Shown here piece by piece: positions 1 to 5,680 of a stretch of DNA of 9,508 nt. Within the stretch, counting starts at the first letter, position 1. Every line of letters starts with the position of its first letter. The notes beneath the pieces were generated by a model. That model searched no databases and was not told where the DNA came from. It saw nothing but the letters and a program-made list of their open reading frames with translations. Made by a program: the position numbers and the translations under genes. Origin of the DNA: Methanobacterium sp. GTDB taxonomy: Archaea > Methanobacteriota > Methanobacteria > Methanobacteriales > Methanobacteriaceae. Where the stretch lies: assembly GCA_003162115.1 (NCBI GenBank), contig PMMV01000029.1, positions 34,640-44,147 of the forward strand, written 5' to 3'.

Positions 1-96
1 CGTCTCATAAGTTATCTAATGCCTACAATTGTGGGTGCAATTACAACAGTATACTATGGAAAGCTTCTGAACAGAATGGGCGCAGAATCCTCATGA
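1..96 (+). CDS. C-terminal end of an unrecognised membrane protein (partial)
   Basis: An open frame enters from the left edge in frame 1 and ends at a TGA at 94-96, giving the last 31 residues of a protein. The stretch LISYLMPTIVGAITTVYYG is hydrophobic and long enough for one membrane helix. It is followed by a short polar tail (KLLNRMGAESS) that would lie at the membrane surface. I do not recognise the family from so short a piece. It reads in the same direction as gar1, but 121 bases separate them and gar1 has its own promoter, so they are probably separate transcripts. A chance open frame of 31 codons is possible, but the composition is protein-like. Confidence 0.5.
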   Translation, partial: RLISYLMPTIVGAITTVYYGKLLNRMGAESS

Positions 97-148
97 TATT
101 TAAGGTTATATGGACTAGTTAAAATAACAATTTATCTTTTAAAACTAT

Positions 149-164
149 CGAAAACTTTATATAT
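149..164 (+). promoter_or_regulatory. BRE/TATA promoter of gar1-tfb
   Basis: A purine-rich BRE-like stretch (CGAAAAC, 149-155) is followed directly by TTTATATA (156-163), a near-consensus archaeal TATA box. Archaeal transcription usually starts about 25 bases downstream, here near 183-188, giving a leader of about 30 bases before the gar1 ATG at 218. The leader carries TGAGG at 205-209 as a ribosome binding site, eight bases from the ATG. This is the best-formed promoter in the window. TFB itself is the factor that reads BRE elements, so autoregulation is conceivable but not shown. Confidence 0.75.
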
Positions 165-217
165 TAGCAATGCAGACACTAATTATTATATAAAACTTTC
201 GGTTTGAGGGCTAAGTA

Positions 218-493
218 ATGAAACAGTTAGGTAAAGTATCACACATTTCTAATAGGAACAGAGCCATTCTGAGATCAGACCAAACCCCAGGGTTTGGTTT
301 GCCTGTTTTTACTAAGGACAATAAAAAGTTTGGTACAGTTTACGATGTATTTGGTCCTACAAAAGGCCAGTACATCTCGGTTAAGGTTTTTGGAAAATTT
401 TCTAAAAATCTTGAAAACCGAATAGGAGATACCCTTTTCATACCCTCAAAAAAGATTGAAAAACGGGGGAGAAGGAAACGACGGAACAAATGA
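218..493 (+). CDS. gar1: H/ACA RNP component Gar1
   Basis: The gene encodes a 91-residue protein of the archaeal Gar1 family. Gar1 binds the pseudouridine synthase Cbf5 in H/ACA ribonucleoproteins and promotes substrate loading and release during guide-directed pseudouridylation of rRNA. The small beta-barrel core spans about residues 2-75. The segment [20 protein letters not shown] (29-48), followed by YISVKV, is the family signature. The tail ([14 protein letters not shown]) is strongly basic, as expected of an RNA-binding protein. The ATG has TGAGG eight bases upstream and a TATA box about 60 bases upstream. The stop codon overlaps the tfb start as ATGA (490-493), which indicates co-transcription and probable translational coupling. 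The gar1-tfb neighbourhood is, to my knowledge, common in euryarchaea. Confidence 0.93.
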   Translation: MKQLGKVSHISNRNRAILRSDQTPGFGLPVFTKDNKKFGTVYDVFGPTKGQYISVKVFGKFSKNLENRIGDTLFIPSKKIEKRGRRKRRNK

Positions 494-1485
494 AACCTGA
501 AGTAGCAGAAATCGATAAGAACGAACCTGATGTTACAGAAAAAGAACAAATGAAACAGGACGTTTCGGAAATCGAAAAAATTGAGACTAAATGTCCAGAA
601 TGTGGATCTGAAAAGCTTATAAATGATCATGAACGAGGAGAAATAGTTTGTGGAGCTTGTGGTCTAGTAATAGATGATAACATAGTAGACATGGGTCCCG
701 AGTGGAGAGCTTTTGATCATGAACAGCGTGATAAAAGAACCAGAGTCGGAGCTCCAATAACATACACTATCCACGACAAAGGACTATCTACTATGATCGA
801 CTGGAGGAACAAGGACATTTACGGTCGTGATATCCCCGCTAGAAATCGTGCCCAGTGGTACAGGCTCAGAAAATGGCAGAGAAAAATCAGAATATCTGGT
901 GCAACCGAAAGAAACCTCGCATTCGCACTGAGCGAACTTGACAGGGACTCATCAAGACTAGGACTACCTAGAAGTGTCAGGGAAGCGGCATCAGTTGTAT
1001 ATCGAAACGCAGTCGAAAACAAACTTATCAGAGGGCGAAGTATCGAAGGTGTGGTCGCAGCATCACTATATGCTGCATGCCGGAGATGTAACGTTCCCCG
1101 AACTCTTGATGAAATTGCAGAAGTGTCAAGAGTGAGTAAAAAGGAAGTTGGGAGGACTTACAGGTTTCTCACAAGAGAATTAAACATCAAACTACCTCCA
1201 ACATCACCAGTTGACTACGTTCCAAGATTCGCAAGCGAACTAAACCTTTCAGGTGAAGTACAATCCAAAGCCATTGAAATCATTGAAAAAGCAATGGAAA
1301 AGGGACTTACATCAGGAAGAGGCCCTACGGGGGTGGCAGCAGCTGCTCTTTACATCGCATCGGTACTCTTAGGAGAGAGGAAAACACAGAGAGATGTAGC
1401 AGATATAGCAGGTGTAACCGAAGTAACCATACGTAACAGATATAAAGAACTCACTGAACAGTTAGATATGGGTGTAACTTTATAG
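490..1485 (+). CDS. tfb: Transcription initiation factor TFB (TFIIB homologue)
   Basis: The 331-residue product is an archaeal TFB, which recognises BRE with TBP-bound TATA DNA and recruits RNA polymerase. The N-terminal zinc ribbon has CPEC (C35, C38) and CGAC (C54, C57). The B-reader/linker region covers about 63-118, including GPEWRAF (69-75) and the RTRVGAP segment. Two cyclin-like repeats follow (about 125-220 and 230-325). The second contains [16 protein letters not shown], and a C-terminal helix-turn-helix ([20 protein letters not shown]) is the BRE-reading part. The first cysteine lies 34 residues from the start; residues 3-32 form three ten-residue acidic repeats. A second in-frame ATG at 550 (M21) sits in a near copy of the sequence around the first ATG. 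I chose 490 because of the ATGA overlap with gar1. Neither ATG has a strong, well-spaced ribosome site, so the exact start is less certain than the gene. Confidence 0.95.
   Translation: MKPEVAEIDKNEPDVTEKEQMKQDVSEIEKIETKCPECGSEKLINDHERGEIVCGACGLVIDDNIVDMGPEWRAFDHEQRDKRTRVGAPITYTIHDKGLSTMIDWRNKDIYGRDIPARNRAQWYRLRKWQRKIRISGATERNLAFALSELDRDSSRLGLPRSVREAASVVYRNAVENKLIRGRSIEGVVAASLYAACRRCNVPRTLDEIAEVSRVSKKEVGRTYRFLTRELNIKLPPTSPVDYVPRFASELNLSGEVQSKAIEIIEKAMEKGLTSGRGPTGVAAAALYIASVLLGERKTQRDVADIAGVTEVTIRNRYKELTEQLDMGVTL
496..585 (+). repeat. Three 30-base coding repeats in the TFB N-terminus
   Basis: Three consecutive 30-base units encode [20 protein letters not shown] and [10 protein letters not shown]. 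They share the pattern (P/Q)(E/D)V(A/T/S)E with an exact ten-residue period. In DNA, the block around the first ATG (481-517) also matches 541-577 at a 60-base offset, with an exact shared run GAACAAATGAAAC that includes both ATG codons. The units have diverged at third positions but keep an acidic character. This suggests old tandem duplications that extended the protein upstream of an ancestral start near 550. Confidence 0.7.
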
Positions 1486-1506
1486 TTACAGCCTAATATT
1501 ATTTTT
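1471..1506 (+). terminator. Hairpin and U-rich terminator of gar1-tfb
   Basis: TGTAACT (1473-1479) pairs perfectly with AGTTACA (1484-1490) around the four-base loop TTAT. GG (1471-1472) can add two pairs with CC (1492-1493) across a one-base bulge. The hairpin spans the tfb stop codon and is followed by TAATATTATTTTT, a U-rich tail. Archaea terminate mainly on U-tracts, so the tail alone may suffice. AT-rich tracts continue to about 1560 and could act as back-up terminators. Confidence 0.5.
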
Positions 1507-1648
1507 AATTAGATATAATCTATTTATTTTAATTTATTAAACTGTTCTTCCTATTTAATATTCTAAGTTGATTATTTTGAAATTTGGTCATAAATCTTTA
1601 TAAGAATATAAAAATAAAATATGTTTTTCTGGAATTTTTTGAAGTTTA

Positions 1649-1658
1649 TTTTTTTTTT
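1649..1658 (+). terminator. Ten-T tract between convergent genes
   Basis: A run of ten T on the plus strand lies about 160 bases beyond tfb and 37 bases before the end of the convergent zinc-ribbon gene. A T-run of this length is a typical archaeal termination signal and would stop tfb read-through before it produced antisense RNA. The rest of the 210-base spacer (1486-1695) is AT-rich and contains no convincing gene. Confidence 0.4.
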
Positions 1659-1660
1659 AT

Positions 1661-1703
1661 GGTTCTAAAATTTACAGTGGAAGTTTTTCAGCAAATTAGA
1701 ACC
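1661..1703. repeat. Inverted repeat over the 3' end of the zinc-ribbon gene
   Basis: GGTTCTAA (1661-1668) is the exact reverse complement of TTAGAACC (1696-1703). Three further T-A pairs (1671-1673 with 1693-1695) form inside after a two-base bulge. The right arm includes the stop codon of the leftward zinc-ribbon gene. On the minus strand the hairpin is followed by A, not U, so it is not a classic terminator; it may instead stabilise the mRNA 3' end. Confidence 0.35.
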
Positions 1704-1896
1704 CTACCTTACTTCTCAAAGTTAATATTAGAAACAACACAATGAATATTCCAAATACTATGTAAAGCATTTTCCTTGTTTTTGCAATCTTCTTCTGATT
1801 TTCCAGGTATACTTGCTCACAATTAGGGGAGCAGAATTTCTCTGATAATGGTATTGGTTTTTGGCACATTGGACAGTGCTTATGTTGATCAGTCAT
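1696..1896 (-). CDS. Small zinc-ribbon protein with one membrane helix (DUF2116-like)
   Basis: The 66-residue protein has CPMC (C8, C11) and CSPNC (C22, C26), which together can bind one zinc ion in a rubredoxin/zinc-ribbon-like finger. A lysine-rich linker (residues 34-43, KKIAKTRK) leads into a single membrane helix (about 44-60, [17 protein letters not shown]). The positive linker suggests that the zinc finger faces the cytoplasm. This layout matches the archaeal family known as DUF2116 (zinc-ribbon-containing), whose function is not known to me. The ATG has GAGGT (1903-1907) six bases upstream, a good ribosome binding site. The gene lies 55 bases beyond the end of pyrH on the same strand. 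The gap contains a possible TATA-like stretch (TTTATGATATA on the minus strand, about 1935-1945), so it could be read with pyrH or alone. Confidence 0.82.
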   Translation of the reverse strand: MTDQHKHCPMCQKPIPLSEKFCSPNCEQVYLENQKKIAKTRKMLYIVFGIFIVLFLILTLRSKVGF

Positions 1897-1951
1897 TTTT
1901 AAACCTCTTAATTTAGCTATATTTGATTTTTAGTATATCATAAACATTTTA

Positions 1952-2626
1952 TTACTCAGGCAGTATTATGGTACCTATTTTACCATTTATTGCAGTTTTG
2001 ATATTATTAGCGTTTCCCCCATTTAATATAACAGTTTTTATTTTCGATCTCTTAATAATCTGTATGGCTGTCATATCTAAAAATTCATAGGTACCCGCTT
2101 TAATATCCTTGGTTGACATTAAATCAATCATTTTTGAGGGTTTTACCTCATTATACATCTTTGCATCCGAGTATTTGTTAGGATCTTTGTTGTATAAACC
2201 GTTTACAGAAGTTGCATTTATATGTAGTTCTGCACCTACAAACTCTGCTAGAATACTCCCTACAGCATCGGTACTGTGTGCAGGTTCTGTTCCACCCATT
2301 ACAACAATTTTTTTGTTACTTGCAAATTGAAGTGCTTCTCTAAAGTTTTGTGGTACTTCTGGATATGCATAATCTCCAAGGGCAGCGATTAAGAGCTTGG
2401 CATTTAGCCTTGTAACTTCTATTCCTACATCGTCGCACAAGGCTTCAGACGATCCAAGAGCTCTAGCTATTTCTATGTAGTCTCGTGCTGTTTTTCCGCC
2501 CCCTACAACAACAAATATTTCATTTTCATCAGTAAGGTCTCGCAGAACCTCTGCGTAGTCCATGAATTTCTTGTAATTATGATCTTTGATTATTATTGAA
2601 CCACCAATTGTAATAACTATCTTCAT
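1952..2626 (-). CDS. pyrH: Uridylate kinase (UMP kinase), archaeal type
   Basis: The 224-residue protein belongs to the amino-acid-kinase fold and phosphorylates UMP to UDP with ATP, a step in pyrimidine nucleotide synthesis in the cytosol. Visible motifs, numbered from the chosen start, are IGGSI near residue 7, the glycine-rich [13 protein letters not shown] (40-52), [15 protein letters not shown] (65-79) for UMP contact, [12 protein letters not shown] (111-122), and [13 protein letters not shown] (137-149), the segment that in this fold binds ATP. The length fits archaeal UMP kinases, which lack bacterial extensions. An ATG at 2636-2638 would add MGDE. I prefer 2626 because GGTGAT (2630-2635) is then a ribosome site at normal spacing and the protein begins [10 protein letters not shown], as family members do. 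It is divergent from prf1 and probably heads a two-gene unit with the zinc-ribbon gene. Confidence 0.93.
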   Translation of the reverse strand: MKIVITIGGSIIIKDHNYKKFMDYAEVLRDLTDENEIFVVVGGGKTARDYIEIARALGSSEALCDDVGIEVTRLNAKLLIAALGDYAYPEVPQNFREALQFASNKKIVVMGGTEPAHSTDAVGSILAEFVGAELHINATSVNGLYNKDPNKYSDAKMYNEVKPSKMIDLMSTKDIKAGTYEFLDMTAIQIIKRSKIKTVILNGGNANNIKTAINGKIGTIILPE

Positions 2627-2629
2627 CTC

Positions 2630-2635
2630 ATCACC
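2630..2635 (-). promoter_or_regulatory. Ribosome binding site that sets the pyrH start
   Basis: On the minus strand GGTGAT lies three bases before the ATG at 2624-2626 (five bases if only GGTG pairs). It complements the usual archaeal 16S rRNA 3' end. It overlaps the upstream ATG at 2636-2638, which has no ribosome site of its own, so the downstream ATG is preferred. Confidence 0.6.
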
Positions 2636-2643
2636 CATCCAAG

Positions 2644-2659
2644 ATATTAAATTTAATAT
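2644..2659. repeat. 16-base perfect palindrome at the pyrH leader
   Basis: ATATTAAATTTAATAT is a perfect palindrome just upstream of pyrH. It lies about where transcription from the TATA candidate at 2676-2689 would begin. It is purely A and T, so chance is a real possibility in this AT-rich spacer. Its size and position would also fit an operator for a dimeric repressor. Confidence 0.3.
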
Positions 2660-2675
2660 AATAAATAGTTTAGAA

Positions 2676-2689
2676 GATATAATATAAGT
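2676..2689 (-). promoter_or_regulatory. TATA candidate for pyrH
   Basis: The minus strand reads ACTTATATTATATC, a TATA-box-like element. Transcription about 25 bases downstream would start near 2655 and give a leader of about 30 bases before the ATG at 2626. The spacer is rich in A and T throughout, so other positions cannot be excluded. Confidence 0.4.
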
Positions 2690-2707
2690 AAGTTGAAGTA
2701 GTTTGTA

Positions 2708-2718
2708 GTTTAAATATT
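2708..2718 (+). promoter_or_regulatory. Possible TATA box for prf1
   Basis: GTTTAAATATT is the most TATA-like element at a reasonable distance upstream of prf1. It would place the transcript start near 2738 and leave a leader of about 70 bases that contains the hairpin at 2753-2774. The assignment is weak because several AT-rich stretches in the spacer compete. Confidence 0.25.
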
Positions 2719-2752
2719 AATTTCAATAATTCTTCAAAAGTCTATTTTGAAT

Positions 2753-2774
2753 TTAACAAACAATACTTTGTTAA
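2753..2774. repeat. Perfect 8-base inverted repeat upstream of prf1
   Basis: TTAACAAA (2753-2760) and TTTGTTAA (2767-2774) are exact reverse complements around the six-base loop CAATAC. The element lies 33 bases before the prf1 start codon. In RNA it would form a weak AT-rich hairpin in the leader; in DNA it could be an operator. Confidence 0.4.
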
Positions 2775-2795
2775 CAATATTAAATATTTTATTAA

Positions 2796-2815
2796 GGAGT
2801 GACATGAGTGAGTGA
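2796..2815 (+). promoter_or_regulatory. Ribosome binding site and overlapping start frames of prf1
   Basis: GGAGTGA (2796-2802) is a strong ribosome site. It is four bases from an ATG at 2804 if measured from GGAG, and eight bases from the GTG at 2808. The ATG frame reads Met-Ser-Glu and then stops at TGA (2813-2815). The GTG frame is the release-factor frame, and it is closed just upstream by a TGA at 2805-2807. GAGTGA occurs three times here (2797, 2806, 2810), so a four-base duplication may have created the present arrangement. Confidence 0.6.
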
Positions 2816-4037
2816 AGTATCATCTAAAGAGCTGTACGAGGTAAAGAGAACCCTTAAAGAATTATCAGAGAAGAAGGGGCGAGGTACAGAGTTAGTAACA
2901 GTTTACATTCCGCCTGATCGTCAAATTAGTGATGTTGTTAAACATATGCGCGAAGAACTAAGTCAAAGCGCAAATATAAAAAGCAAACAAACTAAAAAAA
3001 ATGTTCAATCTGCAATTGAGGTAATCATGCAGAGAATGAAGCTCTTTCCCCGACCCCCTGAAAAGGGTCTAGTTTTGTTTGTGGGAATGATTCCAAGGGG
3101 CGGTCCAGGAACTGAGAAAATGGAAACATACATGTTCGAACCTCCTGAACCTGTTCAAACATATATATACCACTGCGACTCTACATTCTTCCTAAAACCT
3201 CTCCAGGAAATCATCGAAGATAAAGATGTTTATGGACTTGCTGTTATCGATCGTAAAGAGGCAACAATCGCAATACTCAAAGGTAAAAGAATTGATATAA
3301 TTAAAAACCTGACTAGTGGCGTTCCTGGTAAACATAAAGCAGGAGGACAATCTCAACGAAGGTTTGACCGTCTGATAGATCTTGCTGCACATGAATTTCT
3401 GAAAAGAATTGGAAATCACATGAACGAAGCTTTTTTAGGGGTTCCTGAACTTAAGGGAGTTATAATTGGTGGTCCGGGACATACTAAAGAAGAGTTTGTT
3501 GAGGGAGATTATTTGCATCATGAAATAAAAAACTTATTAATAACAACTGTAGACACATCTTACACAGGAGAATTCGGAATAAGGGAAGTTATGGAAAAGT
3601 CAATGGATGTACTTGCAGAAATAGATGTTGTACGGGAAAAAAAACTAGTTCAGAAATTTTTAGTTGAACTAATAGATGAACAAGGATTAGCATCTTATGG
3701 AGAGGCTGAAGTAAGACGTAACCTCCAAATGGGTGCTGTAGAAGTACTGCTATTATCAGAAGATCTTGAATCAAAGAGGGTCAACTATGAATGCCAGTCG
3801 TGCGGAAAAACACTTGATAAAACCATTAAAAATGAAAATGAAATCAAGGATAAGACTTGTCCCAATTGTAATGAGAAGATGAAAGTCAGTGAAACCGAGG
3901 ATGTAATTGACGACTTTGTTGCTCTTGCAGAAGAAGTTGGATCAGAAGTTGAGATAATATCCACCGAAACAGAAGAGGGAATGCAACTTTTAAAGGCCTT
4001 CGGTGGTATTGGAGCTATATTGAGGTACAGGCCATAG
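2808..4037 (+). CDS. prf1: Peptide chain release factor aRF1
   Basis: The 409-residue protein is the archaeal release factor 1, related to eukaryotic eRF1. It reads all three stop codons in the ribosomal A site and triggers release of the finished peptide. Domain 1 holds [11 protein letters not shown] (56-66), the NIKS loop that contacts the stop codon. Domain 2 holds [15 protein letters not shown] (174-188), with the universal GGQ (179-181) that acts in the peptidyl transferase centre. Domain 3 contains a CxxC pair twice (C329/C332 and C351/C354), a mini zinc finger seen in many archaeal members. Start choice: a TGA at 2805-2807 closes the frame directly upstream, the next in-frame ATG is residue 47, and the expected [11 protein letters not shown] beginning is obtained only from the GTG at 2808. 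Length is normal. It is divergent from pyrH and convergent with the gfcR-like gene. Confidence 0.96.
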   Translation: MSEVSSKELYEVKRTLKELSEKKGRGTELVTVYIPPDRQISDVVKHMREELSQSANIKSKQTKKNVQSAIEVIMQRMKLFPRPPEKGLVLFVGMIPRGGPGTEKMETYMFEPPEPVQTYIYHCDSTFFLKPLQEIIEDKDVYGLAVIDRKEATIAILKGKRIDIIKNLTSGVPGKHKAGGQSQRRFDRLIDLAAHEFLKRIGNHMNEAFLGVPELKGVIIGGPGHTKEEFVEGDYLHHEIKNLLITTVDTSYTGEFGIREVMEKSMDVLAEIDVVREKKLVQKFLVELIDEQGLASYGEAEVRRNLQMGAVEVLLLSEDLESKRVNYECQSCGKTLDKTIKNENEIKDKTCPNCNEKMKVSETEDVIDDFVALAEEVGSEVEIISTETEEGMQLLKAFGGIGAILRYRP

Positions 4038-4044
4038 ATTCTAT

Positions 4045-4058
4045 CCTTATTTTTCTTT
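4045..4058 (+). terminator. U-rich termination tract of prf1
   Basis: CCTTATTTTTCTTT begins eight bases after the prf1 stop codon. A T-rich stretch of this kind is the usual archaeal termination signal. No hairpin precedes it. It lies in the 64-base spacer before the convergent gene. Confidence 0.4.
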
Positions 4059-4083
4059 AAAATATTCTACTGTTGAACTTCTT

Positions 4084-4117
4084 TTAAAATAAAAAGTAGG
4101 TTTATCCTAACCTACTT
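4084..4117 (-). terminator. Hairpin and U-tract terminator of the leftward cluster
   Basis: AAGTAGGTT (4094-4102) and AACCTACTT (4109-4117) form a perfect nine-base-pair stem with the six-base loop AGGATA on the minus strand. The stem is followed on the minus strand by TTTATTTTAAAAG, so with the last stem bases the RNA has a U-rich tail. The hairpin includes the stop codon (4102-4104) of the gfcR-like gene. The shape is that of a bacterial intrinsic terminator. In archaea the U-tract is the main signal and the stem may protect the mRNA end. Confidence 0.65.
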
Positions 4118-4704
4118 ACCCTTATTAAAGATTCTACAGGAACATTTTCAACCTCTGAAATGCCTGCCTTATCAATTAATACAACAACGGATATTGGTAT
4201 AGCTCCAAGATCTTTGAACACCTTTGCGGCTTCACTGATAGTTCTTCCGCTTGTTATTACATCGTCCACTATAACCACTTTACGACCCTCTACAGATGCG
4301 AAATTGCTACTTATAGCTCCTTTTGCATCTTCTTCCATCTTCCTGTGTTTTATTGGATGAAAAACAGAGATGTCGGCACCTAATATCTCAGCCATCATGG
4401 TTGCAAATGGTATACCACTAACGGTTATACCAACTATAACATCTGGCTCGCCGTACTTAAGTGCCATGTCTGCCATTGCAGCAGAAACATATTTCATTCT
4501 AATGGAACTTCCACCTAAGCTGTTCCAGTTTATTGCAAAGTCAATTGGTGCTTTTTCAGACTTATCTTGGGTTTTACTATCTTTTCCCTGCAAAATAAGC
4601 CATCTTGCGGTGTCTTTTGAGACATTTAATTCATCTGCTATTTCTCCGGTTGTAAAACCTCTATTTCTAAGCTCGTAGGCTTTTTTAATGAGTTTTTCAT
4701 TCAT
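4102..4704 (-). CDS. gfcR: HTH-phosphoribosyltransferase protein, GfcR/PyrE-like
   Basis: The 200-residue protein has an N-terminal helix-turn-helix (about 15-38, [20 protein letters not shown]) joined to a type I phosphoribosyltransferase domain (about 65-195). The PRPP loop is [14 protein letters not shown] (143-156), and [11 protein letters not shown] (91-101) is the upstream phosphate-binding loop. Relatives are often labelled orotate phosphoribosyltransferase-like. In Haloferax the family member GfcR is a transcription regulator of glycolytic genes, so a DNA-binding, metabolite-sensing role is more likely than orotate conversion; its ligand here is unknown. An ATG at 4737 would add eleven residues, but it has no ribosome site and overlaps the previous gene by 11 bases. 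The ATG at 4704 has GGGGATG seven bases upstream and gives the usual family beginning. It is the last gene of the cluster and is followed by a terminator. The symbol is by family resemblance. Confidence 0.85.
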   Translation of the reverse strand: MNEKLIKKAYELRNRGFTTGEIADELNVSKDTARWLILQGKDSKTQDKSEKAPIDFAINWNSLGGSSIRMKYVSAAMADMALKYGEPDVIVGITVSGIPFATMMAEILGADISVFHPIKHRKMEEDAKGAISSNFASVEGRKVVIVDDVITSGRTISEAAKVFKDLGAIPISVVVLIDKAGISEVENVPVESLIRVSRLG

Positions 4705-4726
4705 GGATGCACATCCCCCATTTGAT

Positions 4727-5680
4727 TTAACATTCATTCATATTTACAGGGGTCATTTTCTTTGCAGATTTCATGGCTGCTAGCACAACCTTCAAAGCAT
4801 GAATTCCATCTTCCCCTGTTATCTTGGGTTCCTCATCATTGGTAACTGATGATAAGAATGATTTAAGTTCTTCCTTAAGAGGTTCTGTATGGGCTACATC
4901 TACCTTTTGTGCATTCTTTCCATATACCTCAACTGTCTGGTCTATGTAATCCAATGATAGAATTCCTTCAACACCCGTTATCTCTAACTGCCTCTTCTTG
5001 TATGGGGTTAGCCAATTGGTTTCAAGAATACCAACCACACCATTTTCAAACTTCATCATGATTTCAGCGTGATCCTCGTATTCACATTTTTCAAGGCGAC
5101 TTCCCATATTTGCATATACTCGATAAGCAGGGCTATCCAGAAGGTAGAACATAATGTCCACCTCATGTATTGCAAGATCGATCGTTACACCCACGTCTTT
5201 AATTCTAGGCGGGAAAGGCCCTACCCTCTTAGCTGATGCAGATACAATTTCTCCAATTGCACCCTCTTCCATGAGTCTTTTAGCCTCCACAACTGCAGGA
5301 TTGAATCTTTCAACATGTCCCGTTGCTAGTTTAACTCCCGCATCATGTGCTGCATTAACCATATCTTTTGCCTCATCTAGGGTGAATGCGATTGGTTTTT
5401 CGACTAGCACATGTTTGCCCTGTTCTATTGCACTCATAACAACATCGTAATGGTATGTTGTGGGTACACATACACTGACCACATCTATCTCTGGCATTTT
5501 CAGTATGTTGTCGTAGTCAACAAATCCAACTGTGTTAAATTCTTTTGAAACTTCTGCCAACGTTCCTCTCATAAGATCAGAAACAGCCATTAGATTAGCA
5601 TTTTCAAGCTCAGAATATACCCTTACATGGTTGTAACCCATAGCTCCTACACCGATTACACCAACGTTAACCTTACTCAA
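4727..5680 (-). CDS. Gfo/Idh/MocA-family dehydrogenase, possibly UDP-GlcNAc 3-dehydrogenase
   Basis: The 317-residue protein has an N-terminal Rossmann fold with GVGAMG (10-15) for NAD(P). VEKP (93-96) contains the conserved lysine K95 of the family. [10 protein letters not shown] (121-130) and DLAIHEVDI (168-176), with the likely catalytic H172, lie in the substrate domain. Members of this type in methanogens include the UDP-N-acetylglucosamine 3-dehydrogenase that feeds glycan synthesis. The GHVERFNP and DLAIHEVD segments resemble nucleotide-sugar dehydrogenases, but the substrate cannot be fixed from sequence alone. The start codon is TTG (5678-5680), overlapping the hemC TGA as TTGA, with a perfect GGAGG (5688-5692) seven bases upstream. 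Without it the nucleotide-binding strand would be lost. The protein ends 22 bases before the gfcR-like start, so the two genes are surely co-transcribed. Confidence 0.88.
   Translation of the reverse strand: MSKVNVGVIGVGAMGYNHVRVYSELENANLMAVSDLMRGTLAEVSKEFNTVGFVDYDNILKMPEIDVVSVCVPTTYHYDVVMSAIEQGKHVLVEKPIAFTLDEAKDMVNAAHDAGVKLATGHVERFNPAVVEAKRLMEEGAIGEIVSASAKRVGPFPPRIKDVGVTIDLAIHEVDIMFYLLDSPAYRVYANMGSRLEKCEYEDHAEIMMKFENGVVGILETNWLTPYKKRQLEITGVEGILSLDYIDQTVEVYGKNAQKVDVAHTEPLKEELKSFLSSVTNDEEPKITGEDGIHALKVVLAAMKSAKKMTPVNMNEC

Noticed and set aside
340..630. 96-codon minus-strand frame opposite gar1 and the start of tfb
   Set aside because: It is the antisense of two certain genes, its product is a low-complexity Phe/Arg-rich string, and no promoter or ribosome site supports it.
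1591..1630. TATA-like element (TTTATAAG at 1597-1604) on the plus strand after tfb, possibly for a small RNA
   Set aside because: It would drive transcription only into the convergent zinc-ribbon gene and meet a ten-T run within about 30 bases. The spacer is so AT-rich that such a match is expected by chance.
4370..4678. 102-codon plus-strand frame opposite the gfcR-like gene
   Set aside because: Antisense of a well-supported HTH-PRTase gene; no ribosome site and no recognisable motif.
5154..5450. 98-codon plus-strand frame opposite the dehydrogenase
   Set aside because: Antisense shadow with Ser/Thr/Ala-rich composition; the dehydrogenase frame is conserved over the same bases.
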